DNA of 64,000 nucleotides from contig CALTVC010000013.1 of the NCBI GenBank assembly GCA_943912855.1, positions 1-64,000 on the forward strand, given 5' to 3'. Below the pieces are notes generated by a model. That model was not told where the DNA came from, searched no databases, and saw only the letters and a list, made by a program, of their open reading frames with translations. How positions within the stretch are numbered: position 1 is the stretch's first letter; the number at the start of each line of letters is the position of its first letter. Below are positions 8,708-17,388 of the stretch, in pieces. Both the position numbers and the translations under genes were made by a program. The stretch comes from an uncultured Flavobacterium sp. Lineage in GTDB: Bacteria > Bacteroidota > Bacteroidia > Flavobacteriales > Flavobacteriaceae.

Positions 8708-10261
8708 ATGAACGAGATAAACATACTATGGGTTGACGACGAGATTGAGATGCTGAAACCCCATATTCTTTTCCTTGAAAAAAAGAACTATAAAGTAACC
8801 ACTGCCAATAACGGTCAGGATGCACTGGAACTGTTTGATGAACAGAATTTTGACATTGTATTCCTGGATGAAAATATGCCGGGTCTGAGTGGCCTTGAGG
8901 TACTTGCCGAAATAAAAGAAAAAAAATCATCTACGCCGGTAATCATGATTACCAAGAGCGAAGAGGAAATGATTATGGAAGAGGCTATCGGATCTAAAAT
9001 AGCCGACTACCTGATTAAGCCTGTAAATCCTAACCAGATACTGCTTTCGCTTAAAAAGAACCTCGACAATTCGCGCCTGGTAAGCAGCAAAACCACACTG
9101 GACTACCAAAAGGAGTTCCGTAAAATATCTATGGACATGGGTATGGTACGTACTTATGAAGACTGGGTAGATATGTATAAAAGGTTGGTTTTCTGGGAAA
9201 TGGAACTGGAAAACATTGAAGACCAAAGCATGGTAGAAATCCTTGAATCGCAAAAGGTGGAAGCTAACTCGCAGTTTGGTAAGTTCATCGAACGTAACTA
9301 TGAAGACTGGTTCGACCCTAAAGGAGATAAACCTGTGCTGAGCCATAACCTGTTCAGGGAGTTGGTTATACCTGAGATTAAAAAGAAACAGCCCATATTT
9401 TTTGTGGTTATAGATAACCTTCGTTATGACCAATGGAAGGCTTTTGAAAGCGTTATAAACAACCACTACAAGCTGGAAAAAGAGAGTGCCTACTACTCTA
9501 TTCTGCCTACGGCTACGCAGTACGCGCGTAATGCTATCTTCAGCGGTCTTACGCCACTGGAAATGGAAAAGAAATATCCTCAGTACTGGAAAAACGACGT
9601 AGATGATGGTGGTAAAAATCTTTATGAAGCGGAGTTTTTAACCGAGCAGCTTCGTCGCCTTGGTCTTAGCAGCCTGAAACAGGAATATTATAAGATTACC
9701 AACTATCGTGATGGTAAGAAACTTGCCGAAAACTTTAAAGCGCTAAAAGACAACGATATTACTACGGTAGTTTACAACTTTGTAGACATGCTTAGCCATG
9801 CAAAAACCGAGATGGATGTGGTAAAAGAGTTGGCAAGTAATGATAAGGCATACCGCTCGCTTACACTGAGCTGGTTTAAAAACTCGCCATTGCTTGAAAT
9901 GATTCAGCAGGCACAATTGCTGGGCATGCGCCTGATAATAACCACGGACCACGGTACCATAAACGTAAAGAATCCAAGTAAGGTTATTGGCGACCGCAAT
10001 ACAAGTCTTAACCTGCGTTATAAAACAGGGCGTAGCCTTACATTTGAAGACCGTGATGTTTATCATGTAAAAGACCCAAAATCCATTCAGCTGCCTACCA
10101 TAAACATGAGCAGTTCGTATATCTTTGCAAAAAATGATTTGTTCCTGGCTTATGTAAATAATTACAATCATTATGTAAGTTATTACAGAAACAGTTATCA
10201 GCACGGTGGTATTTCTTTAGAGGAAATGATTATACCGTTCTTAGTGTTTAACCCTAAGTAA
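8708..10261 (+). CDS. porX: PorX, receiver-PglZ response regulator of the type IX secretion system
   Basis: This 517-residue protein has an N-terminal receiver domain (about 1-125) with acidic pocket Asp10/Asp11, phosphoacceptor Asp54 (FLDENMPG) and Lys104 (LIKPVNP). A helical linker follows, then a C-terminal PglZ/alkaline-phosphatase-superfamily domain (about 200-517). Metal-site-like blocks are VVIDNLRYDQWK, LPTATQYARN near 266-275, NFVDMLSH and TTDHGTINV. This architecture and length define PorX, which with the kinase PorY controls T9SS in Bacteroidota; the PglZ domain is reported to be a zinc-dependent phosphodiesterase. PorY is not in this window. Downstream are tsaE and ald. It fits the T9SS-tailed adhesin at 25-32 kb. 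Confidence 0.93.
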   Translation: MNEINILWVDDEIEMLKPHILFLEKKNYKVTTANNGQDALELFDEQNFDIVFLDENMPGLSGLEVLAEIKEKKSSTPVIMITKSEEEMIMEEAIGSKIADYLIKPVNPNQILLSLKKNLDNSRLVSSKTTLDYQKEFRKISMDMGMVRTYEDWVDMYKRLVFWEMELENIEDQSMVEILESQKVEANSQFGKFIERNYEDWFDPKGDKPVLSHNLFRELVIPEIKKKQPIFFVVIDNLRYDQWKAFESVINNHYKLEKESAYYSILPTATQYARNAIFSGLTPLEMEKKYPQYWKNDVDDGGKNLYEAEFLTEQLRRLGLSSLKQEYYKITNYRDGKKLAENFKALKDNDITTVVYNFVDMLSHAKTEMDVVKELASNDKAYRSLTLSWFKNSPLLEMIQQAQLLGMRLIITTDHGTINVKNPSKVIGDRNTSLNLRYKTGRSLTFEDRDVYHVKDPKSIQLPTINMSSSYIFAKNDLFLAYVNNYNHYVSYYRNSYQHGGISLEEMIIPFLVFNPK

Positions 10262-10312
10262 TTAATCGTTTAGGGATTGTAGTTTATAGTTTAAAAACAG
10301 ATATATCGAATA

Positions 10313-10720
10313 ATGGAGATAACATTTTCGCTTGCGGAAATTGATGTTGCAGCAAAACAGTTACTGGCGTTGCCACCTAAAAATATAGTTTTATTTCACG
10401 GACAAATGGGCGCCGGGAAAACTACTTTTATAAAAGCTCTTGCGAAACAACTTGGGGTTACCGATATGACAGGCAGCCCCACGTTTTCGCTTGTAAACGA
10501 GTACGGTACCGAGGATGGGAAAACACTATATCACTTTGATTTATACCGTTTAAACAGCGAAGAAGAAGCGTATGACATGGGTATAGACGAGTACTTTTAC
10601 AGCGGTAACCTGTGCCTTATAGAATGGCCTGAGAAAACACCCAACCTTATTCCGCTGGACCACACTGCCATAACCATAAAAAACCTGCCTGACGGAAGGC
10701 GACAACTCACAGTAAAATAA
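10313..10720 (+). CDS. tsaE: TsaE, tRNA threonylcarbamoyladenosine biosynthesis ATPase
   Basis: This 135-residue P-loop protein has the Walker A motif GQMGAGKTT at residues 30-38 and the family block GSPTFSLVNEY, then YHFDLYRL and LIEWPEK. Length and motifs match TsaE. TsaE supports TsaB/TsaD in making t6A37 on ANN-decoding tRNAs in the cytosol. It lies 51 bp after porX and 55 bp before ald on the same strand, probably in one transcript. Confidence 0.94.
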   Translation: MEITFSLAEIDVAAKQLLALPPKNIVLFHGQMGAGKTTFIKALAKQLGVTDMTGSPTFSLVNEYGTEDGKTLYHFDLYRLNSEEEAYDMGIDEYFYSGNLCLIEWPEKTPNLIPLDHTAITIKNLPDGRRQLTVK

Positions 10721-10775
10721 TTACTTACGGTTCGTCTATTTTTTGTACATTGTATTAAGTTTTTGTAAAAACATC

Positions 10776-11969
10776 ATGCCAATAACACCTTTTACCAGAC
10801 AACAGCTGCTACCACAGGAAGAGAAACTTGAAGTAATGAAGCAGCGTGGAGAACTTTTCATTGGTCTACCAAAAGAAACCTCATTTCAGGAGCGCCGTAT
10901 ATGCCTTACCCCCGATGCGGTAAGTTCGTTAGTGGCTCATGGACACAGGGTTATGATGGAAAGCGGTGCGGGTTTAACAGCTTCATACAGTGATAAAGAA
11001 TACAGCGATGCCGGTGCCGAAATAACGCACGATCCTAAAAAAGTATTTGGCTGTCCTATAGTACTTAAAGTAGAACCACCTACGATTAAAGAGGTGGAAA
11101 TGATGAATCAAAAGTCGCTGCTTATATCGGCTTTACAGCTCAAAACACAAAAAGCTGAGTATTTCCACGCGCTGGAAACCAAGAAGATAACTGCACTTGC
11201 ATTTGAATACATTAAAGATACAGATGGCTCTTATCCGGCTGTAAAATCACTCAGTGAAATTGCGGGAACTGCTTCTATACTCATTGCTGCCGAACTGATG
11301 ATTAGTCAGAAACTGGGCAAAGGACTTTTGTTTGGTAATATTATGGGCGTACCTCCTACCGAGGTTGTGATTATTGGCGCAGGTACAGCAGCCGAATTTG
11401 CGGCAAAAACAGCAATAGGTTTGGGCGCAAGCGTAAAGGTTTTTGATAATTCTATTAACCGTTTACGGAGGTTACAAAACAACCTGAACCAGCGTATTTT
11501 TACAAGTACAATTCAGGAAAAAGCATTACTTAAATCGCTCATGCGATGCGATGTAGCCATTGGTGCCATGCGAGGCAAAGACCGTAGCCCAGTTATAGTT
11601 ACCGAAACTATGGTGGAACGCATGAAACGTGGGGCAGTAATCATTGACATTTCTATAGATACCGGTGGTTGCTTTGAAACCAGCGAAATCACTACCCACG
11701 AAAAACCTACGTTCGTGAAGCATAATGTAACCCACTATTGCGTACCGAATATTCCTTCACGTTATAGTAAAACTGCATCTCTTTCTATAAGTAATATCAT
11801 TAGTCCGTTTCTATTGCAAATGGCTGAAGATGGCGGTATTGAGAGTGCTATGCGATGTGATGCCGGACTTAAAAATGGTATCTATATGTACCATGGCAGG
11901 CTCACAAACCGTAGCGTAGGCGAATGGTTTGATATAGACAGTACCGATATTAATCTTATAGCTTTTTAG
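10776..11969 (+). CDS. ald: Alanine dehydrogenase family protein
   Basis: This 397-residue protein is of the alanine dehydrogenase / transhydrogenase-alpha family, expected to interconvert L-alanine and pyruvate with NAD. The Rossmann motif is IIGAGTAAEFAAKTA, followed by VKVFDNS. Lys98 in VLKVEPP matches the substrate-binding lysine. Where characterised enzymes carry a catalytic His (FLHLA-type motif), this protein reads ISALQLKT with Gln121. The substitution looks natural for the Bacteroidota branch but leaves the activity uncertain. The ATG at 10776 fits the family start; an upstream in-frame TTG at 10743 is less likely. Confidence 0.82.
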   Translation: MPITPFTRQQLLPQEEKLEVMKQRGELFIGLPKETSFQERRICLTPDAVSSLVAHGHRVMMESGAGLTASYSDKEYSDAGAEITHDPKKVFGCPIVLKVEPPTIKEVEMMNQKSLLISALQLKTQKAEYFHALETKKITALAFEYIKDTDGSYPAVKSLSEIAGTASILIAAELMISQKLGKGLLFGNIMGVPPTEVVIIGAGTAAEFAAKTAIGLGASVKVFDNSINRLRRLQNNLNQRIFTSTIQEKALLKSLMRCDVAIGAMRGKDRSPVIVTETMVERMKRGAVIIDISIDTGGCFETSEITTHEKPTFVKHNVTHYCVPNIPSRYSKTASLSISNIISPFLLQMAEDGGIESAMRCDAGLKNGIYMYHGRLTNRSVGEWFDIDSTDINLIAF

Positions 11970-12076
11970 ATAGAATTATACCTCCTGAAATTTATTTTTA
12001 AAATATATTAAGATATTTTTAACTAGATATTAGCTTAATAGCTATTTTTATCCTGATTTATGTAAACCAACCTAGT

Positions 12077-13156
12077 ATGCAGCAGGAAAGAAGTGAATTA
12101 AGCCTTTTTAGGGATTATTTCAGGTGTGAAGAGAGTGCTTCTTTAAGCCAAATAAGAGAGATTGCGGCGGTTTCGGCTGAAACTGTAAACAATATGGCTA
12201 ATGCATCTGCAAATGCTGTAGCAATGCAAAAAACAGCCTTTCTTTTAAATACCAAGGGTGTAAAAGTTTTAGATGCGCTCTGGAAAAACAACATGTCCTT
12301 TTTCGGGACCGAAGAGCTTGATGTTCTTAAGGTTATCGTAGCTACTGACGGCACGCGTCCATCTTATCCTGTGAGCAATGGTATTGCCCAGACTGCTCTA
12401 TATGAAAATTCTGAATGGAAATCTCTGACAGACAGCCGATCAGCTAATCTTAAAAAAGCGGTGGATTGTACGGGTCGTATTAATCTGTTTAATATCGCTG
12501 CCGGTACAGGTTTCCTTGTTGCTCCTAACCTGATAATGACTAACAGGCATGTGCTTCAGGGTATTACAGAAAAAAACAATCGAACATCATTTGTGAATTC
12601 CGTTTTTGTAGACTTCTCTTGTGAGAATTCTGATACGAATGGCAGCCAAAAAGTCAGAGTAAAAAAAGTGGTATATACCGGGCCAGATGAGATTAGTTCA
12701 GCTAGCGAAGGAAAGCAGGATATGGCGCTTTTAGAGATAGAAAACAACGGCAATTTGCCTGCTCCGGTTGCGGTTTGCAAAGACTGTCCAGATACAAAAA
12801 ATGCCGATATTTTCCTGATAGGTTTTCCTAACCAAAAAAGCGTTTCGCCCAGTGAAGGTAGGGTTTTCCGTGATTTTTTTGAAAGCATGATGGGCTATAA
12901 AAAAATAGCCCCGGGCAAAATTATAGACGGTAAAAACTTCTGGCCCGGAAGGTTTTGTCATGATGCCTCATCGCTTAGGGGGAACTCAGGTTCGCTGATT
13001 GTGGCAGCCGGAAAAGAAGAGTGTGCCATAGGATTACATTACGGCGGAACCATGGGCCCACCCTCTGAAAACTGGGCGCATGAAATGAGTTTATTTTGCG
13101 ATCCGGAAAGTGAACTGAAACAAATTTTTGCTGCGTATGGAGTACAATATGCATAG
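12077..13156 (+). CDS. Trypsin-like serine protease without signal peptide
   Basis: This 359-residue protein has a chymotrypsin-fold protease domain from about residue 125 to the end. The triad is readable: His158 in MTNRHVLQG, Asp215 in KQDMALLEIE and Ser304 in LRGNSGSLIV. The N-terminal 120 residues are helical, rich in Ala, Ser and Asn, and match nothing I recognise. No signal peptide or lipobox is present, so it should be cytosolic. Trypsin-like proteases with unusual N-terminal modules are known as effectors in bacterial conflict systems, but no partner gene is adjacent here. It stands alone, with 107 bp of AT-rich DNA before it and over 350 bp of noncoding DNA after. Confidence 0.85.
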   Translation: MQQERSELSLFRDYFRCEESASLSQIREIAAVSAETVNNMANASANAVAMQKTAFLLNTKGVKVLDALWKNNMSFFGTEELDVLKVIVATDGTRPSYPVSNGIAQTALYENSEWKSLTDSRSANLKKAVDCTGRINLFNIAAGTGFLVAPNLIMTNRHVLQGITEKNNRTSFVNSVFVDFSCENSDTNGSQKVRVKKVVYTGPDEISSASEGKQDMALLEIENNGNLPAPVAVCKDCPDTKNADIFLIGFPNQKSVSPSEGRVFRDFFESMMGYKKIAPGKIIDGKNFWPGRFCHDASSLRGNSGSLIVAAGKEECAIGLHYGGTMGPPSENWAHEMSLFCDPESELKQIFAAYGVQYA

Positions 13157-13513
13157 TTATTTTTTAGCTCTTAAAAATTAACACTTCCTGTAAGTTTTTT
13201 CGTGTATAGTATTTAACGGGTGCTACAGCAGCTGTTACACACATTAAAATTGTAAGTTTAACTGTAGCAACGCTGTAGTAGCTTCAAAATACCTAATTAA
13301 TTCCATCTTAACCCTTTAGTGTAAAATCACGTTGCAACACTATTACTACATGTCCTTTACAGGCTGTGTATAGTGCTTTACAATTTACTGAACAGTTGCC
13401 TTCAGTACTTTGTTTTGAAAGGCTTTGTAATTTTGTACCGATGTTTAGACGTATAAAAAGCACAAAGGCGATACATCTGTACCGCCTTTGCTAAAAACTG
13501 AGTTTGAGTGTTA
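13157..13513. other. Noncoding gap of 357 bp
   Basis: No credible gene is seen. The stretch has short runs of similar words (CTGTAG, GCTACAGCAGCTGTTAC), a TAATTTTG -7-like element at 13428-13435 on the plus strand, and the terminator hairpin of the minus-strand lipoprotein at 13463-13490. If the -7 element is active it would drive only a very short transcript. Confidence 0.5.
13463..13490 (-). terminator. Terminator of the downstream-lying minus-strand lipoprotein gene
   Basis: A perfect 8-bp stem CAAAGGCG / CGCCTTTG with a 12-nt loop is followed on the minus strand by TGCTTTTTA. It lies 24 bp after the stop at 13514. Confidence 0.7.
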
Positions 13514-14032
13514 TTATTTCAGTTTTATATCTTTAATGTTGTTCTCATTAATGCCATACGCTTTCACTACAGCATTGTAATCGCTTGTATCTACAGTAGC
13601 AGCGCTTTTGTTGCTCAGGAAGCCCGGAACAATTACTACCCTGAAGGTTTGGTTACGAGAAAAATCAGTCCTAAGATCAGGGTTAAAATCGGTAACTAAA
13701 TAAATCACTACGTCATTAATAGTAAAATCGTAGAAGTATTCTAAGCTACCCTGTGCAAGACTATATTTTGTAGGTATAGGCTCCCATCTTGGCTGACCGC
13801 CTACTGTACCAGAATTTCTGTACAACAGTATCATGTCACTATTATAAATGGCAGGAGTAAGAGGAACAGTTACTGTGGCATCGCCATTACTGTCTTGATA
13901 AAAGTCAACTCCAGGTACATTAAATACCTCTGCAATAGTATCGGTATCCTGAGTGTCATAATGTTCTTCGGTAGTACAGCTTGTAACGCCAAACAGTCCT
14001 ACGGCTGCGAAAAGTAAAAGTATCTTTTTCAT
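13514..14032 (-). CDS. Hypothetical lipoprotein
   Basis: This 172-residue protein starts at the ATG at 14032 (MKKILLLFAAVGLF), followed by a lipobox-like GVTSC with the lipidated Cys near residue 19. The mature part is acidic at first, then beta-rich, and ends in an amphipathic segment. Family unknown; the general form (short N-terminal TTEEHYDTQDTD spacer, then a beta domain) is common among Bacteroidota envelope lipoproteins. It is divergent from the DUF1543 gene, and a 13-bp palindrome ATTGATGATCAAT lies between them. Confidence 0.75.
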   Translation of the reverse strand: MKKILLLFAAVGLFGVTSCTTEEHYDTQDTDTIAEVFNVPGVDFYQDSNGDATVTVPLTPAIYNSDMILLYRNSGTVGGQPRWEPIPTKYSLAQGSLEYFYDFTINDVVIYLVTDFNPDLRTDFSRNQTFRVVIVPGFLSNKSAATVDTSDYNAVVKAYGINENNIKDIKLK

Positions 14033-14135
14033 AATTAAAGTGTTTTTATTGATGATCAATTATTGTTATGACGAAGATATTCCAAAAAGCAAGCCAAAAA
14101 AATGTTTTCGTAAAAATATTCCTGAAATTCTTGGC

Positions 14136-14143
14136 TATATTTG
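14136..14143 (+). promoter_or_regulatory. Candidate -7 element TATATTTG
   Basis: This is an exact TAnnTTTG match ending only 4 bp before the ATG at 14148. If used, transcription would begin at or next to the start codon and give a leaderless mRNA. Confidence 0.45.
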
Positions 14144-14147
14144 TGCT

Positions 14148-14711
14148 ATGAGCATAGAAAACCCTATCCTTTTTATGGTGATTTTGGGTGCTACCCCACC
14201 CGGTCGCGCCATAGAACAACACGATGTTTTTTTTGGTATCAATCAAGAAATCAAATCTTTGAAGTCAGATATGTATGACTTTTGGAATGATGCCGGTCAA
14301 TTGCATATTGACTCTTATCGGGCGGTAACCCGGGTAGATAATTTTGAAATAAAAATTGTAGAAAAAAGTGTCCTGCCAGACCAAAAACTCAAATTGTTCT
14401 TTATAAATCTTGGAGGATATTTACCAAAAGACCCCGAAGAATACCATTTTAAAATTCTTGTAGTGGCAGAAACCATGGCAGAAGCAGTGAAAAAAGCCAA
14501 GCAGACTGCCTTTTATAAACAATACGGCTTTAAAGGCGCCGAATCACATATAGATGATAAACACGCCCTTGATGTAGATGATATGCATAAGGTAACCGAT
14601 TTGTTGCCAAAACACATAACAGAACAGTATGGTATACAGATTACCCCACTTGCGCTAACAACCGAAGATGACGAATGGCAGGTGGGCTATCTCAAACTGG
14701 GTCCCAAATAA
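14148..14711 (+). CDS. DUF1543 domain-containing protein
   Basis: This 187-residue cytosolic protein shows the DUF1543 signatures: an opening LFMVILGATPPGRAIEQHDVFFG, then a second half with FINLGGYLPKDPEEYHF and VVAETMAEAVKKAKQT. The family appears to be built of two related halves. Function is unknown. The frame stays open upstream, but the conserved family start is the ATG at 14148 and a promoter-like element lies right before it. The stop abuts the stop of the minus-strand gene that follows. Confidence 0.82.
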   Translation: MSIENPILFMVILGATPPGRAIEQHDVFFGINQEIKSLKSDMYDFWNDAGQLHIDSYRAVTRVDNFEIKIVEKSVLPDQKLKLFFINLGGYLPKDPEEYHFKILVVAETMAEAVKKAKQTAFYKQYGFKGAESHIDDKHALDVDDMHKVTDLLPKHITEQYGIQITPLALTTEDDEWQVGYLKLGPK

Positions 14712-14945
14712 CTACTTTATCTCCTTAACGCCTTTCATAAACAGCCAGCGCATAAAAAGTTTTTCTTCGCCATGTACCCTACCCGCCTGAAACTTAGGTG
14801 CCAGTATGGTGGAAACTACAAATGCTGTAACCGGCACCCAAAAGCCTGTCAGGTGCGTAAAGTTTTCAATAAGAAAATAGGTTAGCATAAATATGGGAGC
14901 AAAACCTAAGAAGTTATATAGTAATGATTTTGTAGATTTATTCAT
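14712..14945 (-). CDS. Small two-helix membrane protein
   Basis: This 77-residue protein has two hydrophobic helices (about 8-26 and 33-48) and a basic C-terminal tail. The ATG at 14945 (MNKSTKSLLYNFLGF) is preferred over upstream ATGs because it gives a normal positive-inside start. It is convergent with and directly abuts the DUF1543 gene. No family is recognised. Confidence 0.6.
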   Translation of the reverse strand: MNKSTKSLLYNFLGFAPIFMLTYFLIENFTHLTGFWVPVTAFVVSTILAPKFQAGRVHGEEKLFMRWLFMKGVKEIK

Positions 14946-15130
14946 TTGTTTGGTAAAAAGTAGCACAAAGTTAACCATATCCTTTATAATTGCCAAACCC
15001 TTACATTCAGCAGTTATTTTGGCATAGCGGTTCAGTTAGGTATTTATCAAAAATATTTGTTCATAAACACAGCATAACCCTTAGTATTAGCACTTTTACA
15101 CCCCGTTTTATTTTTATAATTTAGCCCCTT

Positions 15131-15895
15131 ATGGTTTCAGTAATAATTATAGGTTCGGGCAATGTGGCGCAGCATCTCATCAGGGCATTTTTAGCTACTG
15201 ATAATCTGGATATTGTGCAGGCATACGCGCGTCAACCACAAAAGTTACACCACTTGCTTCCTTCAGAAAAGGTTACCAATGATATTACTACTTTGGCTCA
15301 CGCCGATGTTTACATTATCAGTGTAAGCGATAACGCCATAGCCGATGTAGCCGCTACACTGCCTTTTAATGACAGGCTCGTCGTGCATACTTCGGGCAGT
15401 ACAGGCATGGAAGTTTTGGGTACAAATAACCGTAATGGCGTGTTTTACCCCTTGCAGACATTTTCTGCTGCAAAGGCTGTGGATTTTAAAGAAGTGCCAT
15501 TGTGCATTGAAACCGCCAATATTGACGATATGCCGGTACTGGAAAACCTTGCCAATGCCCTTTCTGAAAAGGTATATCATATTAGTGGCAAACAGCGTCA
15601 GGCATTGCACGTGGCAGCCGTATTCTCCTGCAATTTTGTAAACCATTTGTATGGCATTGGTGCCAGGGTTTGTGAGGAAAACAATATTCCGTTTGACATA
15701 CTGAAGCCACTAATAATTGAAACCGCAGATAAGATTAAAACCCTCTCTCCTACCCAGGCGCAAACGGGCCCTGCTGTTAGGAACGATACTAAAACAATAG
15801 AACGTCACCTGGATTTTATTCAGGATGACAAGCTAAAAAAACTCTATACATTGTTAACCAATTCTATACAAGAAACACATGAGCAAAAGCTATAA
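15131..15895 (+). CDS. Rossmann-like / DUF2520 protein
   Basis: This 254-residue protein has an N-terminal NAD(P)-binding fold (VIIIGSGNVAQHL at residues 4-16, then ISVSDNAI and HTSGSTG) and a helical C-terminal DUF2520 domain starting near FYPLQTFS. The layout resembles ProC-type reductases, but the substrate is unknown. It overlaps the following KdsC-type gene by 17 bp and opens a long co-directional run that ends at 22871. That coupling to cell-envelope genes suggests, but does not prove, a metabolic housekeeping role. Confidence 0.85.
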   Translation: MVSVIIIGSGNVAQHLIRAFLATDNLDIVQAYARQPQKLHHLLPSEKVTNDITTLAHADVYIISVSDNAIADVAATLPFNDRLVVHTSGSTGMEVLGTNNRNGVFYPLQTFSAAKAVDFKEVPLCIETANIDDMPVLENLANALSEKVYHISGKQRQALHVAAVFSCNFVNHLYGIGARVCEENNIPFDILKPLIIETADKIKTLSPTQAQTGPAVRNDTKTIERHLDFIQDDKLKKLYTLLTNSIQETHEQKL

Positions 15896-16406
15896 AGAGC
15901 TGATGAACGATATTACCACATTTGTTTTTGATGTGGACGGCGTACTTACCGATGGTACCATACACGTAGCACCTAACGGCGAAATGCTTCGCAATATGCA
16001 CATACGCGATGGTTATGCCATGAAAGCCGCTGTAGAAAACGGCTATACCGTATGCATTATTTCTGGTGGAAGTAATGAAGGAGTACGTATCAGGTTACGT
16101 AACCTGGGCATTACAGATATTCATATTGGTGTACCGGATAAAGTGGAAACCTTTAAGGAGTTTACAGACGTATACAACATTAACCCGGAGCAGGTACTGT
16201 ATATGGGCGATGACATACCTGATTATTTTGTGATGCAACTCGTAGGATTACCTACCTGCCCGCAGGATGCCGCACCAGAGATTAAGGGGCTGAGCAAATA
16301 CATATCGCACCGTAACGGTGGTACAGGTTGCGTACGCGACGTTATAGAGCAGGTTATGAAAGTTCAGGGAAAATGGATGGAGCATTTTAATGCTAAATAC
16401 GATTAG
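15879..16406 (+). CDS. KdsC-type HAD phosphatase
   Basis: This 175-residue HAD-superfamily C0 phosphatase probably hydrolyses 3-deoxy-D-manno-octulosonate 8-phosphate in Kdo synthesis for lipopolysaccharide. Motif I is FDVDGVLTDG with Asp18 and Asp20. Motif II is IISGGSN, and motif III/IV YMGDDIPD is preceded by the Lys of VPDKVETF. Length matches KdsC. The gene overlaps DUF2520 by 17 bp, so translation is probably coupled. Confidence 0.88.
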   Translation: MSKSYKELMNDITTFVFDVDGVLTDGTIHVAPNGEMLRNMHIRDGYAMKAAVENGYTVCIISGGSNEGVRIRLRNLGITDIHIGVPDKVETFKEFTDVYNINPEQVLYMGDDIPDYFVMQLVGLPTCPQDAAPEIKGLSKYISHRNGGTGCVRDVIEQVMKVQGKWMEHFNAKYD

Positions 16407-16479
16407 GGGTTATTTGTGGATGCAGTTATTCGATGACGTCTGATAATCTGAAATCTAAATTCTGAAATCTTAAATTAAA

Positions 16480-17388
16480 ATGAAGTTACTTAAATATTTC
16501 AATATCCCGGAATTGCTTATCCTTGCCATAGGCATGCTTACATTTAAGCTGGGTTTCCTGGACAGGCAGGCAGGGGCTTTGCAGTCGTTAAGCATTGGGC
16601 ATTACCTGTTGCTTATACTTGCTACTGTATTGGTTGCCGCCGCAGGATTTTTTATGAACAATGTTTTTGGCTATGGTAAAGACACCAATCCAGATGTTCA
16701 TGAGGGCAAAGGTTATAACATATACATAGCTCTGAATCTTGTGGGGATAGGCATTGTATATTACCTTTCTAACATGCTGGGCAAACCTATGTTGCTTACA
16801 GGTTTGTATGTTACCGCTGCTGCCACGATGTATGTTTATGCCACCAGTCTTAAAGAAATGGTTGTTGTGAGTAACATACTTGTTGGGTTGCTTACAGGGC
16901 TACCTGTACTAGCTATCGGTCTGTTCCAATTGTATCCGCTTATGGGCGTTGCTACTGAGGAAAGCAAACCCGTATTGGCTTTACTTTTCAAGATTTTTAT
17001 AGACTACAGCGTTTTTACCGCAGTTATAGGATTGGCACTTTCATTGCTGTATGATTTGGCAAACAGCGATGCCGATTACAACGAAGGATTAAATACCCTG
17101 CCCATTATATTAGGGCGCGACAGGACTGCTAAAATAGCCGGAGGACTGCTTGTATTTCCTGTAGCTATGTTTGTATACTATGCCGATACGTACCTGTTAC
17201 AACTTTTGTATGCTGTGGCATACGGCTTGGTTTTTGTTGTAGGATTGCTGGTGTATGCCATAATCAAAGTACTACAGGCAAAATCAGCCAAAGAGTTTGA
17301 CCACATAGTGGGTATTGTAAAACTTGTACTGTTGTTTACGGCTTTTTCCATAGCGGTAATAACCTTTAATATCAATTATGCTAAATAA
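16480..17388 (+). CDS. UbiA-like prenyltransferase family membrane protein, degenerate first motif
   Basis: This 302-residue protein has about eight or nine membrane helices and the layout of UbiA prenyltransferases. The first Asp-rich motif, normally NDxxDxxxD, reads NNVFGYGKD at residues 60-68, losing two acidic residues. The second retains Asp192, Asp197 and Asp199, followed by LNTLPIILGRDRTAKIAG, typical of the family. Either the substrate or metal binding differs, or activity is lost. It overlaps the Maf gene by 11 bp. The 73-bp gap before it carries a repeated CTGAAATCT word. Confidence 0.75.
   Translation: MKLLKYFNIPELLILAIGMLTFKLGFLDRQAGALQSLSIGHYLLLILATVLVAAAGFFMNNVFGYGKDTNPDVHEGKGYNIYIALNLVGIGIVYYLSNMLGKPMLLTGLYVTAAATMYVYATSLKEMVVVSNILVGLLTGLPVLAIGLFQLYPLMGVATEESKPVLALLFKIFIDYSVFTAVIGLALSLLYDLANSDADYNEGLNTLPIILGRDRTAKIAGGLLVFPVAMFVYYADTYLLQLLYAVAYGLVFVVGLLVYAIIKVLQAKSAKEFDHIVGIVKLVLLFTAFSIAVITFNINYAK

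Noticed and set aside
15001..15040. TTGGCATAGCGGTT as another sigma-54 promoter
   Set aside because: The -12 element lacks GC or GT at the required 10-bp distance.
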